From the NCBI GenBank assembly GCA_018066125.1, contig JAGHSA010000020.1, forward strand, positions 1-40,440: a stretch of DNA of 40,440 nucleotides, given 5' to 3'. Under the pieces are notes generated by a model. That model was not told where the DNA came from, ran no database searches, and saw only the letters and a program-made list of their open reading frames with translations. The translations under genes were made by a program, and so were the position numbers. This DNA is from Candidatus Cryptobacteroides onthequi. GTDB taxonomy: Bacteria; Bacteroidota; Bacteroidia; Bacteroidales; UBA932. Positions 17,333-26,535 of this stretch are shown here, piece by piece; within the stretch, counting starts at the first letter, position 1, and each line of letters opens with the position of its first letter.

Positions 17333-19330
17333 ATGATTGAGAACGAAGAGATAAAGAAAGCTGAAGAACAGTATTCGGCCAATAGCATACAGGTGCTCGA
17401 GGGACTTGAGGCTGTGAGAAAGAGACCTTCCATGTACATCGGAGATGTATCTGAAAGAGGTCTCCATCACCTTGTATACGAGGTCGTGGATAACAGTATC
17501 GATGAGGCGATGGCAGGCTTCTGCGATGACATCCAGGTGTCTATCGAGGAGGACAATTCCATCAGAGTACAGGATAACGGCCGCGGTATCCCTACAGGCA
17601 TGCACCCGAAGGAGCATCGTTCCGCTCTCGAGGTCGTGCTCACCGTCCTCCATGCCGGTGGTAAGTTCAGCAAGAACAGCTACAAGGTATCCGGAGGTCT
17701 TCACGGAGTCGGCGTATCCTGCGTGAACGCCCTTTCCGACCTCCTTGTCGCCGAGGTTCACCGCGAGGGAAAGGTATTCGTGCAGAAGTATTCCAAGGGA
17801 AAGCCTATCACACCTGTAGAGGTCGTGGGCGAGAGCAACAACACCGGAACCATCATCACATTCCATCCGGATGCAGAGATTTTCACCCAGACCACCATCT
17901 ACAAGTATTCGACTCTTGCAGCCCGTCTTCGCGAGCTTTCATACCTCAACAAGGGAATACGCATCACGCTCACAGACAAGCGCGAGCTTGTGGATGAGTT
18001 CGTGATAGATGAGAACGGCGATTCGAAGTCTACCGGAAACAAGGTGTTCCGCAGCGAGGTGTTCTACTCTGAGAAAGGTCTCAGCGAGTTCATCAGCTAC
18101 CTCGATGCAGGTGCGCAGCAGCTCATCCCCGAGCCTATCTGCGTGGAGTCGGACAAGGTCATTCCGATCGATATCGCTCTCCAGTACAATACAGGATATA
18201 CCGAGAAGATCTACTCATACGTCAACAACATCAACACCATAGAGGGTGGTACCCACCTTCAGGGTTTCAAGATGGGTCTTTCAAGGTCGCTCAAGGCATA
18301 TGCGGAGAAGAACAAGCTCCTGGACAAGTTCAAGGGAGAGCTTGCTCCGGAGGATTTCCGCGAGGGTCTCACTGCCGTAGTGTCAGTCAAGGTCGCTGAG
18401 CCTCAGTTCGAAGGCCAGACCAAGACCAAGCTCGGTAACCCGGAGGCTACTTCCGCTGTCTCTCAGGCTACTTCCGCTGCAATCGAGATCTTCCTTGAGG
18501 AACATCCGAAGGAGGCAAAGACCATCATAGAGAAGATCGTCATCGCTGCAACTGCACGCAACGCCGCACGCAAGGCGCGCGAGATGGTGCAGCGCAAGAC
18601 AGTCATGACAGGAGCCGGCATGCCGGGTAAACTTGCAGACTGCTCGGAAAACAATCCTGAGAAGTGTGAAATCTTCCTCGTCGAGGGAGACTCTGCGGGC
18701 GGTACTGCAAAACAGGGCCGCGACCGCCGTATCCAGGCTATCCTTCCGCTTCGAGGAAAGATTCTCAATGTGGAGAAGGCTGCTGACGGCAGGGCTTTCG
18801 AGAGCCAGGAGATCCAGAACATCTACACTGCACTCGGAGTCAAGGTCGCTGTCGAAGATGAAACAGGTGAGAAGCATATGGACCTCAGCAAGCTCCGCTA
18901 TCACAAGGTGGTCATCATGACCGATGCCGATGTCGACGGAAGCCATATCGCCTGCCTCATCCTGACATTCTTCTTCAGATATATGTTCGACCTCATCAAG
19001 AACGGTTATGTCTATCTTGCCACTCCGCCACTCTATCTCGTGAAGAAGGGAAAGGAGGAAGTATACTGCTGGACAGACGAGCAGCGCGACGAGGCATCGG
19101 AGCGTCTCGGAAAGGGTTATTCCATCCAGCGTTACAAAGGTCTCGGCGAGATGAGCGACGAGCAGCTCTGGGAGACAACAATGAATCCGGAGAAGCGCCG
19201 TCTCCGTCAGATCACCATCGAGAATGCAGCCGAGGCTGAGCGTACATTCTCAATGCTCATGGGTGACGATGTCCCACCACGCAGGCAGTTCATCGAAGAG
19301 AACGCGCATTACGCAAACATTGATGCATAA
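17333..19330 (+). CDS. gyrB: DNA gyrase subunit B
   Basis: The 665-residue ATPase subunit of DNA gyrase introduces negative supercoils together with GyrA. The GHKL ATPase domain (about 20-225) shows EVVDNSIDEAMAG, DNGRGIPTGMH and GGLHGVGVSCVNALS. The TOPRIM domain has EGDSAGGTAKQGRDR at about 449 and TDADVDGSH near 529. The C-terminal end carries QRYKGLGEM. The length fits the short form of GyrB, without the insert of gamma-proteobacteria. ParE is a close relative and cannot be fully excluded from motifs alone, but the length and overall pattern favour GyrB. The next gene follows after 25 bases without a visible promoter. Confidence 0.93.
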   Translation: MIENEEIKKAEEQYSANSIQVLEGLEAVRKRPSMYIGDVSERGLHHLVYEVVDNSIDEAMAGFCDDIQVSIEEDNSIRVQDNGRGIPTGMHPKEHRSALEVVLTVLHAGGKFSKNSYKVSGGLHGVGVSCVNALSDLLVAEVHREGKVFVQKYSKGKPITPVEVVGESNNTGTIITFHPDAEIFTQTTIYKYSTLAARLRELSYLNKGIRITLTDKRELVDEFVIDENGDSKSTGNKVFRSEVFYSEKGLSEFISYLDAGAQQLIPEPICVESDKVIPIDIALQYNTGYTEKIYSYVNNINTIEGGTHLQGFKMGLSRSLKAYAEKNKLLDKFKGELAPEDFREGLTAVVSVKVAEPQFEGQTKTKLGNPEATSAVSQATSAAIEIFLEEHPKEAKTIIEKIVIAATARNAARKAREMVQRKTVMTGAGMPGKLADCSENNPEKCEIFLVEGDSAGGTAKQGRDRRIQAILPLRGKILNVEKAADGRAFESQEIQNIYTALGVKVAVEDETGEKHMDLSKLRYHKVVIMTDADVDGSHIACLILTFFFRYMFDLIKNGYVYLATPPLYLVKKGKEEVYCWTDEQRDEASERLGKGYSIQRYKGLGEMSDEQLWETTMNPEKRRLRQITIENAAEAERTFSMLMGDDVPPRRQFIEENAHYANIDA

Positions 19331-19355
19331 GGAAACAAATTCAATCAATTGATAT

Positions 19356-20621
19356 ATGCTTGATATTTTTGATCGCATCTCCAGAGATGCAGGCGGCCCA
19401 ATCGGCCAGTATTACGATCAGGCCTTTGGCTATTACATGTATCCGAAGCTCGAGGGTGAGCTCGGTCCTCATATGACTTTCAACGGCAAGGAAGTCCTCA
19501 ACTGGAGTCTTAACAACTACCTTGGACTTGCCAATCATCCTGAGGTCCGCAAGGCTGATGCTGAGGGTGCTGCCAAGTGGGGACTCGCTTATCCTATGGG
19601 AAGCCGTATGCTCTCAGGACATACCGCTCTTCATGAGAAGCTTGAGAAGATGTTTGCCGATTTCGAGAAGAAGGAGGATGCATTCCTCTTCAACTTCGGC
19701 TATCAGGGCATCGTGTCGGCTATCGACACTCTTACCGCACGTCATGACGTGATCGTTTACGATGCAGAGGCTCATGCATGTCTTCTTGACGGTATCCGTC
19801 TCCACACCGGTGCTTCATATAAGTTCAAGCACAACAATATTGCAGACTGTGAACGTGTTCTTGCACGTGCCTGCAAGCTCGCTGACGAACAGGGAGGAGG
19901 CGTACTCCTCATCACCGAAGGCGTGTTCGGAATGACAGGTGCAATGGGTATCCTCGACCAGATCGTCGCTCTCAAGCAGAAGTACACATTCCGCATCTTC
20001 ATCGATGATGCACACGGATTCGGTCTTCTCGGAAAGCATGGCCGCGGTACATCAGAGGAACTCAACTGCATGGACGGCATCGACCTCTACATCGGCGCAT
20101 TCGCCAAGTCCATGGCTTCCATCGGCGGTTTCATCGCAGGTCCGCGCAACATCATCAACTTCCTCCGTCTCAACATGCGCTCTCAGATGTATGCAAAGTC
20201 GCAGCCTATGCCTCTCGTTTACGGCAATATCAAGCGTCTTGAGATCATCATGTCAGAGGAGGGTGATGCCCTCCGCCAGAAGTGCAAGGATATCACACTT
20301 GCCATGAAGACCGGATTCGAGGAGCTCGGCTTCGATACAGGTGAGGCTGAGGCTTGCGTGATTCCTATCCATATCGATGGAGGCGGTGTTGCTCAGGCTA
20401 CCAAGATGGCAATGGACCTTCGTGAGAACTACCGTGTGTTCTGCTCAATGGTCGTATATCCTGTCATCCCTAAGGGAATGGTTATTTTCAGGATCGTATG
20501 TACCGCAGCACATACAATGGAAGATGTCAAATACACTCTCAATGCATTCAAGGAGATCAAGGCCAAGCTCGATGCCGGCGCATATGACGGAGACGACGTG
20601 GCTGCGATGACTATCATGTAA
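19356..20621 (+). CDS. Alpha-oxoamine synthase, probable sphingoid/sulfonolipid base synthase
   Basis: A 421-residue PLP-dependent enzyme of the alpha-oxoamine synthase family, which condenses an amino acid with an acyl thioester. PLP-contact residues are His140 (DAEAHAC), Asp217/Asp218 and His220 (DDAHGFG) and Lys251 (GAFAKSMASIGG), the Schiff-base lysine. Candidate reactions are serine palmitoyltransferase, cysteate acyltransferase, glycine C-acetyltransferase or 8-amino-7-oxononanoate synthase. The motif AYPMGSRMLSGHT differs from the GCAGSRFLNGT stretch I recall for Bacteroidota serine palmitoyltransferases. I therefore lean to the cysteate/sulfonolipid branch or an undescribed paralogue; this comparison is from memory. 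The short-chain reductase two bases downstream could reduce the 3-keto product. Biotin and threonine-degradation genes are absent nearby, which argues against those alternatives. Confidence 0.78.
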   Translation: MLDIFDRISRDAGGPIGQYYDQAFGYYMYPKLEGELGPHMTFNGKEVLNWSLNNYLGLANHPEVRKADAEGAAKWGLAYPMGSRMLSGHTALHEKLEKMFADFEKKEDAFLFNFGYQGIVSAIDTLTARHDVIVYDAEAHACLLDGIRLHTGASYKFKHNNIADCERVLARACKLADEQGGGVLLITEGVFGMTGAMGILDQIVALKQKYTFRIFIDDAHGFGLLGKHGRGTSEELNCMDGIDLYIGAFAKSMASIGGFIAGPRNIINFLRLNMRSQMYAKSQPMPLVYGNIKRLEIIMSEEGDALRQKCKDITLAMKTGFEELGFDTGEAEACVIPIHIDGGGVAQATKMAMDLRENYRVFCSMVVYPVIPKGMVIFRIVCTAAHTMEDVKYTLNAFKEIKAKLDAGAYDGDDVAAMTIM

Positions 20622-20623
20622 TC

Positions 20624-21445
20624 ATGCTTTCCGCATATTTCAAGGATAAGGTGGTCATAGTTACAGGAGCCAGCTCGGGTATCGGGCTGGCTGCTGCTAA
20701 ATTGTTCGGCAGTTTCGGCTCCAATGTAGTCATGGCTTCCAGGTCACTTTCCAAGCTGGAATCGCTGGCACCGCAGGTCAATCCCGACCCATCCAAGGTA
20801 CTCTGTGTGAAGACAGATGTGTCAGTAGAGGAAGATTGCCGCAGGATGATAGAAAAGACGGTGGAAACTTTCGGACGTATCGATATACTTGTGAACAATG
20901 CAGGCCTTTCCATGCGTGCCATGTTCAGGGATCTCGATCTCAAAGTCATTCACCGGCTGATGGATGTCAATTTCTGGGGCACGGTAAACTGCACCAAATA
21001 TGCTCTCCCTTACCTTCTCGAGTCCAAGGGGTCGGTTGTGGGAGTCATCTCGATTGCAGGTTATTCAGCTCTGCCTGCCCGCACGGGTTATTCCGCGTCG
21101 AAGTATGCGATAAGAGGTTTCCTTGACACATTGCGGATCGAGCACTTCAAGGACGGATTGAATGTCCTTGTCTATGCACCCGGATATGTCTCTTCCAATG
21201 TCAGAAATGCCGCATTGACTGCTGATGGAAGTGCGCAGGGTGAGACTCCTCTTGATGAGGACAAGCTCATGAGCGCTGAAGAGACCGCTCTCAGGATGGC
21301 AAAGGCTCTCAGGAGGAGAAGGTCCGAAGTAACCTTGACTGCTCTCGGAAAGATTACAGTCTGGGGAAGAAACGTGATACCGAGGATTGCTGACAGGATC
21401 ACTTACAGATACATCGCAAGAGAAGTCAACAGCCCATTCAAGTAG
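20624..21445 (+). CDS. Short-chain dehydrogenase, possible 3-keto lipid base reductase
   Basis: A 273-residue classical short-chain dehydrogenase. The NAD(P)-binding motif TGASSGIG lies at 14-21, NNAG at 91-94, and the catalytic Ser143, Tyr156 and Lys160 are all present (YSASK). Basic residues after the second strand (ASRSLSK, 38-44) suggest NADPH. It starts two bases after the oxoamine synthase stop, so the two are coupled. By analogy with 3-ketosphinganine or 3-ketocapnine reductases it probably reduces the keto product of the preceding enzyme; this is inferred from context. A C-terminal tail of basic and hydrophobic residues (about 230-273) could sit on the membrane. Confidence 0.82.
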   Translation: MLSAYFKDKVVIVTGASSGIGLAAAKLFGSFGSNVVMASRSLSKLESLAPQVNPDPSKVLCVKTDVSVEEDCRRMIEKTVETFGRIDILVNNAGLSMRAMFRDLDLKVIHRLMDVNFWGTVNCTKYALPYLLESKGSVVGVISIAGYSALPARTGYSASKYAIRGFLDTLRIEHFKDGLNVLVYAPGYVSSNVRNAALTADGSAQGETPLDEDKLMSAEETALRMAKALRRRRSEVTLTALGKITVWGRNVIPRIADRITYRYIAREVNSPFK

Positions 21446-21447
21446 AA

Positions 21448-23508
21448 ATGAAGAAATATCCGCTGCCAACCAGATTCCAGACCTATATACCGTATCTGAT
21501 AATTGTCGTCTTCCTCGCACTCATGATGCCGAAGTCGGCTCGTTTCGAATACGATTACAGGAAGGGTTCCCCTTGGAAATATGAGGCGCTGGTAGCTGAT
21601 TTCGATTTTCCGTTATATAAGACTGATACACAGATCAAGGAGGAACTATCCAATTCCTCCTCTTCTGTAATACCATATTATAAGTTTTCTGACGAAGTTA
21701 CTGCCGGGGCGCTGAAGGCTGTCGATGCAGCCCTGCAGCACAATGGCGAGCAGCTTCGAGGCACAGTGGTGTCCTCCGTCCGGAACTTTTATAATCATGG
21801 CGTCATCTCTGACGAAAACATAAAGCTGGACAGGAAGTTCGGTGTAGTGTCGGAAGATCTTGTCTATATCCAGAAGGAAAAGAGGGCGGTCAAGTATCCG
21901 CTTTCAGAGGTTTACAAGGTGTCTGACGCGCGCCAGAAACTCAAGAACGACATCGTGGCGAGGTTCCCTTCTGCCAACGTTGATTCTCTGCTTCGTTATT
22001 CGGGTGTCCTGGATGCTATCGTGCCGAATCTGATTTTCGACAGGGCTACAACCGAGATGGCCGGATCCGGCGCGAAAGGTGAAATATCTCCTACTCAGGG
22101 ATTTGTATCCGCTGGAACACTGATAGTCTCCGAAGGAGAGATGGTGACATCCGAGATCCAGCAGATGATAGACTCCTACAAGAAAGAGTATGATGCCAAT
22201 ATGGGCAGTGAGTCTCCGGTACTCGTTTCCCTGCTCGGTGACGTGTTCCTGTCTCTGATCATTGTTCTCATCCTGTTCCTTTCCGTATTCTTCGCAAATC
22301 CGAAGATGTTCGACAAGAAGGGGGAGCATTATTATATACTGTTCATATTCTCGCTCGCATCTCTGCCTGCGATGATCATGTCACGTATAGAATCTTCATA
22401 TCTGATTTTTCTCATGCCGATGACCATCATCGCACTGTACCTGCAGGCGTTCTTCCGCAACAGGATGATCATATCGGTATATATCGTCTCCCTGATTCCT
22501 CTGCTGATCTTCGTGCCGCAGGGAGGACCGCTGTTTGTGATGTACCTCCTGGCCGGTCTGGTGGCTATTGCCATGTTCCAGACGTTCAACAAGGGATGGA
22601 TGCAGTTTGTCACTGCGATGGCGGTATTCCTCACTCTGACCCTGTCATATCTTGCATTCCGCGCCACCGGCGCGGTCAATGGCATCTTTGGCAGGGATCT
22701 CCTCCATCTTTTCATCGGATCCCTCCTCTCGGTGGCGGCTTATCCGCTCATCTACCTTTTCGAGAAGGTGTTCGGGCTTCTCTCCATATCGAGACTTGAT
22801 GAACTTGCAGATACAAACAATCCTCTCCTCCGTGAGCTTGAGGTCAAGGCTCCGGGTACTTTCCAGCATTCGCTCCAGGTTATGAGCATGGCGGATTGCG
22901 CATGCCGTGCCGTGAATGCCAATGCCCATCTCGTCAGGGCGGGAGCACTCTACCATGACATAGGAAAGATAGGCAATCCTCAGTGTTTCATAGAGAATGA
23001 ATCACTTCTCATGAAGGGTGACGGAGCGAAATATCATACCGGACTCACTCCTCTCCAGAGTGCGAGACATATCATAAGGCACGTCACAGAGGGACTTGAA
23101 ATCGCTGACGCGAATCACCTCCCAGATGCGCTGAAAGATTTTATCGCCACTCATCACGGCACCAATACAGTTACCTATTTCTACAACATATTCATCAATG
23201 AGGGCGGTGATCCGGCGCGTGAAGGCGACTTCCGTTATCCGGGACGCAAGCCGGTCAGCAAGGAACAGGTGATCCTGATGCTTTGCGACAGCCTTGAGGC
23301 TGCTTCGAGAACACTAAAAGAATATACCGCAGAGAGCTTCTCCAATTTTGTGGAATCCATTGTTGAATCCAAGATCGCGGCAGGACAGCTCTCGGAATCG
23401 AATATTTCCATCAAGGAACTGGGACTCATCAAGGTGGCACTGAAGTCATATCTTGCCCAGATGTATCATGAAAGGGTAGAATACCCTGATCAGAAAACAG
23501 ACAGATAG
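21448..23508 (+). CDS. 7TM-HD cyclic-di-AMP phosphodiesterase, PgpH-like
   Basis: A 686-residue membrane phosphodiesterase. A membrane segment at about 10-26 is followed by an extracytoplasmic domain (about 30-255), a seven-helix bundle (about 260-450) and a cytoplasmic HD domain. The HD motif is YHDIGK, with His503 and Asp504. Supporting HD residues are TFQHSLQV before it and THHGTNT, plus an Asp in MLCDSLEAAS after it. This is the layout of PgpH, which hydrolyses cyclic di-AMP to pApA. I infer a role in c-di-AMP turnover, with ligand sensing by the outer domain. It starts two bases after the reductase gene and ends two bases before clpP, so the run is probably one operon. Confidence 0.87.
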   Translation: MKKYPLPTRFQTYIPYLIIVVFLALMMPKSARFEYDYRKGSPWKYEALVADFDFPLYKTDTQIKEELSNSSSSVIPYYKFSDEVTAGALKAVDAALQHNGEQLRGTVVSSVRNFYNHGVISDENIKLDRKFGVVSEDLVYIQKEKRAVKYPLSEVYKVSDARQKLKNDIVARFPSANVDSLLRYSGVLDAIVPNLIFDRATTEMAGSGAKGEISPTQGFVSAGTLIVSEGEMVTSEIQQMIDSYKKEYDANMGSESPVLVSLLGDVFLSLIIVLILFLSVFFANPKMFDKKGEHYYILFIFSLASLPAMIMSRIESSYLIFLMPMTIIALYLQAFFRNRMIISVYIVSLIPLLIFVPQGGPLFVMYLLAGLVAIAMFQTFNKGWMQFVTAMAVFLTLTLSYLAFRATGAVNGIFGRDLLHLFIGSLLSVAAYPLIYLFEKVFGLLSISRLDELADTNNPLLRELEVKAPGTFQHSLQVMSMADCACRAVNANAHLVRAGALYHDIGKIGNPQCFIENESLLMKGDGAKYHTGLTPLQSARHIIRHVTEGLEIADANHLPDALKDFIATHHGTNTVTYFYNIFINEGGDPAREGDFRYPGRKPVSKEQVILMLCDSLEAASRTLKEYTAESFSNFVESIVESKIAAGQLSESNISIKELGLIKVALKSYLAQMYHERVEYPDQKTDR

Positions 23509-23510
23509 AC

Positions 23511-24185
23511 ATGGCAAAGACAGAATTTGAAAAATTCGCAAGCATGGACAGGGGCATCAGTCCGATGACCCTGCACAGATATGCTTCCGCATACGACTCA
23601 TACCTCAATCCTACCATCCTGGAGGAGCGCAAACTCAACGTTGCCTCTCTTGATGTGTTCAGCAGACTCATGCTCGACAGGGTGCTTTTCATAGGAGTCC
23701 CTATCGATGACGATGTGGCCAACATCATCCAGGCGCAGCTTCTCTTTCTGGCCTCTACAGACAGCAATGCCGATATATCCCTCTATATCAACACTCCTGG
23801 GGGACAGGTATCATCAGGTCTGTGCATCTATGATACCATGCAGCTTATTGAGCCGGATGTAGCCACGATCAATACAGGTCTCAGTGCATCGATGGGCAGT
23901 ATCCTTCTCTGTGCCGGTACCAAAGGCAAGAGGTCGGCACTTCCTCATTCGAAGGTGATGATCCATCAGCCTATCGGCGGCACTGGCAGGGCACAGGCAT
24001 CTGATATAGAGATTGCGGCAAGAGAGATACTCAAGACCAAGGAAGAGCTCTATCAGATCATTTCAGAGCACAGCGGCCAGCCTATGGACAAGATTGTGAA
24101 AGATGCTGACAGAGATTATTGGATGACGGCGAGTGAGGCTGTCGAGTACGGTATGGTCGATACCATCCTGACAAAGAGAAAATAG
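23511..24185 (+). CDS. clpP: ATP-dependent Clp protease proteolytic subunit
   Basis: The 224-residue serine peptidase that forms the ring chamber used with ClpX. The catalytic Ser127 is in GLSASMGS, His152 in MIHQPIGG and Asp202 in DRDYWM. The N-terminal extension of about 45 residues before the core is longer than in the E. coli protein and may be a propeptide. It is followed by clpX with one base between stop and start, the usual pair. In many bacteria the trigger factor gene tig stands directly upstream; here a tig-like gene lies about 14 kb away at 38487. Confidence 0.96.
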   Translation: MAKTEFEKFASMDRGISPMTLHRYASAYDSYLNPTILEERKLNVASLDVFSRLMLDRVLFIGVPIDDDVANIIQAQLLFLASTDSNADISLYINTPGGQVSSGLCIYDTMQLIEPDVATINTGLSASMGSILLCAGTKGKRSALPHSKVMIHQPIGGTGRAQASDIEIAAREILKTKEELYQIISEHSGQPMDKIVKDADRDYWMTASEAVEYGMVDTILTKRK

Positions 24186-24186
24186 T

Positions 24187-25419
24187 ATGGCCAAGAAGAA
24201 TACAGGAAATACCAACCAGCATCGCTGCATGTTCTGCGGCAGGTCGGAGCAGGAAGTTCCGATTCTGCTCAGCGGAATAGATGGTTATATCTGCAGTGAC
24301 TGCGTAGGTCTGGCATCTGAGTATCTCGAGGATGTCATGCCGAAGTCGGGATCGAAGAAAAAGCCGGCCGGGAAGGTCGGCGAACTCCAGAAGCCGAAGC
24401 AGATCAAGGAATTCCTTGACCAGTACGTGATAGGTCAGGACAGAGCCAAGAAACTTCTTGCCACTGCGGTGTACAACCACTACAAGAGGATCAACCACAA
24501 CCTCGTCGATAGACCGGACGACGGCGTCGAACTCGAGAAGTCGAATATTCTCATGGTTGGGCCTACAGGTACGGGAAAGACACTCATCGCCAAGACAATA
24601 GCCAGGATGCTGGATGTGCCGTTCACCATCGTCGATGCCACTGTGCTCACAGAGGCCGGATATGTGGGAGAAGATGTGGAAAGCATACTCTCGAGACTTC
24701 TCCAGCAGGCGGATTTCGACCTTGAAAAGGCAGAACGCGGCATCGTGTTCATCGATGAGATCGACAAGATCGCCCGCAAGAGCGACAACCCTTCAATTAC
24801 CCGCGACGTGTCCGGAGAAGGTGTCCAGCAGGCCATGCTCAAGCTCCTTGAGGGAAATGTCGTGAACGTGCCGCCAAAGGGAGGACGCAAGCATCCAGAG
24901 CAGGAGTTCATACATGTGAACACGCAGAACATCCTCTTCATCTGCGGCGGTGCCTTTGAAGGAATAGAGCGCAGGATTGCCCAGCGTCTGAATACTCAGG
25001 TGATCGGCTTCGGCGCAGCTGAGAAGCAGAAGGTCGACAAGGACAATCTACTGCAGTATGTCTCAGCCCAGGACCTCCGTTCCTATGGACTCATCCCAGA
25101 GATAATCGGACGCCTTCCTGTCATCACGTATCTTGACAATCTGGACAGAGATGCCCTCAAGCGCATTCTGACGGAGCCAAAGAACGCCATACTCAGACAG
25201 TATGAGAAGATGTTCGAAATGGATGGCATGAAACTCGAGATCGATCCGGAGGTGCTTGACATCATAGTCGATACTTCCATCAAGGAGAAGCTTGGGGCGC
25301 GCGGCCTGCGCTCCATATGCGAGACCATAATGGCCGATGCCATGTATGAGGCACCGTCATCCCGCTCGAAGACCTTCCATCTGACGGCGGAATATGCGGA
25401 GAAGATGCTTCAGCAGTAA
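24187..25419 (+). CDS. clpX: Clp protease ATP-binding subunit ClpX
   Basis: The 410-residue AAA+ unfoldase that selects substrates and feeds them to ClpP. The N-terminal zinc-binding domain has Cys14, Cys17, Cys36 and Cys39. The Walker A motif is GPTGTGKT at about 125, the pore loop is GYVGEDVE, and Walker B is IVFIDEIDK. The protease-docking loop lies in the usual place before the sensor II segment (GARGLRSI). It starts one base after clpP. The following gene, carA, begins 43 bases later, and I see no promoter or terminator in that gap. Confidence 0.97.
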   Translation: MAKKNTGNTNQHRCMFCGRSEQEVPILLSGIDGYICSDCVGLASEYLEDVMPKSGSKKKPAGKVGELQKPKQIKEFLDQYVIGQDRAKKLLATAVYNHYKRINHNLVDRPDDGVELEKSNILMVGPTGTGKTLIAKTIARMLDVPFTIVDATVLTEAGYVGEDVESILSRLLQQADFDLEKAERGIVFIDEIDKIARKSDNPSITRDVSGEGVQQAMLKLLEGNVVNVPPKGGRKHPEQEFIHVNTQNILFICGGAFEGIERRIAQRLNTQVIGFGAAEKQKVDKDNLLQYVSAQDLRSYGLIPEIIGRLPVITYLDNLDRDALKRILTEPKNAILRQYEKMFEMDGMKLEIDPEVLDIIVDTSIKEKLGARGLRSICETIMADAMYEAPSSRSKTFHLTAEYAEKMLQQ

Positions 25420-25461
25420 AAGAGATCATCAATAGTTAGTCAGTATAAAACCTTAGAAGAA

Positions 25462-26535
25462 ATGCAGCAGAAAGGAGCTACTTTGAGACTGGCGAACGGA
25501 ATGGAATTCCGTGGCTGGTCTTTCGGTTATGATGGCCCTTGCGACGGCGAGACCGTGTTCTCCACAGCAATGGTCGGCTACCCTGAGAGCCTTACCGATC
25601 CGTCTTACAGCGGACAGATTCTCTGTGTCACTTATCCTCTTGTGGGAAACTACGGCGTCCCATCAGAAGGTGTGGACGAGAATGGAATATCTCTCAACTT
25701 CGAGTCAGAGCGTATCTGGGTAAGAGGTCTCGTCATCAGCGAGTACTCTTTCAACTTCAGTCATTGGGATGCGGTGAAGAGTCTCGACCAGTGGCTCAAG
25801 GAGCAGAAGATCCCGGGAATCTACGGCATAGACACCAGGGCTCTCACACAGGTGCTCAGGGATAACGGATCCATGCTCGGCATGATAGTCCCGGACGGAG
25901 TCGAGAAGGATTTCCCTGTACCGGATCCGAACCTTGACAATCAGGTGGCGATAGTCAGCTGCAAGGAGGTCATCCGCTACGGCCATGGTGACAAGAAGGT
26001 GGTTCTTGTGGACTGCGGCGTAAAGCACAACATCCTCCGCTGCTTCGTCAACAGGGGAGTGGAGCTCATAAGAGTTCCATGGGATTATGATTTCAACCAG
26101 CTTGAGTATGACGGCCTTTTCATCTCCAACGGCCCCGGCAATCCGGAGCTCTGCGACGTGACGGTCGGGAACATACGCAAGGCGATGGAGACAGGCAAGC
26201 CTATCTTCGGCATCTGCATGGGCAATCAGCTTCTCGCCCGTGCAGCCGGAGCGAAGACATACAAGCTCAAATACGGTCACAGAAGCCACAACCAGCCGGC
26301 ACGCATCATCGGCACCCAGAAGTGCTATATCACTTCCCAGAATCATGGATTCGCAGTGGATGACAGCACTCTCGGTGAGGGATGGGAGCCATGGTTCGTG
26401 AATATGAATGACGGCTCGAATGAGGGTATCCGCCACAAGAGCCTCCCGTTCTGCTCAGTTCAGTTCCATCCGGAGGCGTCCAGCGGACCGACCGACACGA
26501 AAATCCTTTTTGATGAATTCATAGCCAAGTTGTAA
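25462..26535 (+). CDS. carA: Carbamoyl phosphate synthase small subunit
   Basis: The 357-residue glutaminase subunit of carbamoyl phosphate synthase. It frees ammonia from glutamine for CarB. The nucleophile is Cys252 in GICMGNQLL; His336 and Glu338 in QFHPEA complete the triad. The N-terminal domain carries the family's GYPESLTDPSYSGQ motif. The stop codon and the start of carB overlap by one base (TAATG), so the two are translationally coupled. Carbamoyl phosphate is needed for arginine and pyrimidine synthesis; the arginine genes follow directly, which suggests a focus on arginine. Confidence 0.96.
   Translation: MQQKGATLRLANGMEFRGWSFGYDGPCDGETVFSTAMVGYPESLTDPSYSGQILCVTYPLVGNYGVPSEGVDENGISLNFESERIWVRGLVISEYSFNFSHWDAVKSLDQWLKEQKIPGIYGIDTRALTQVLRDNGSMLGMIVPDGVEKDFPVPDPNLDNQVAIVSCKEVIRYGHGDKKVVLVDCGVKHNILRCFVNRGVELIRVPWDYDFNQLEYDGLFISNGPGNPELCDVTVGNIRKAMETGKPIFGICMGNQLLARAAGAKTYKLKYGHRSHNQPARIIGTQKCYITSQNHGFAVDDSTLGEGWEPWFVNMNDGSNEGIRHKSLPFCSVQFHPEASSGPTDTKILFDEFIAKL

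Noticed and set aside
19364-19371. TATTTTTG as a promoter for the oxoamine synthase
   Set aside because: It matches the -7 pattern but lies inside the coding sequence after the start codon, and the residues before it fit the family, so it is unlikely to be the gene's promoter.
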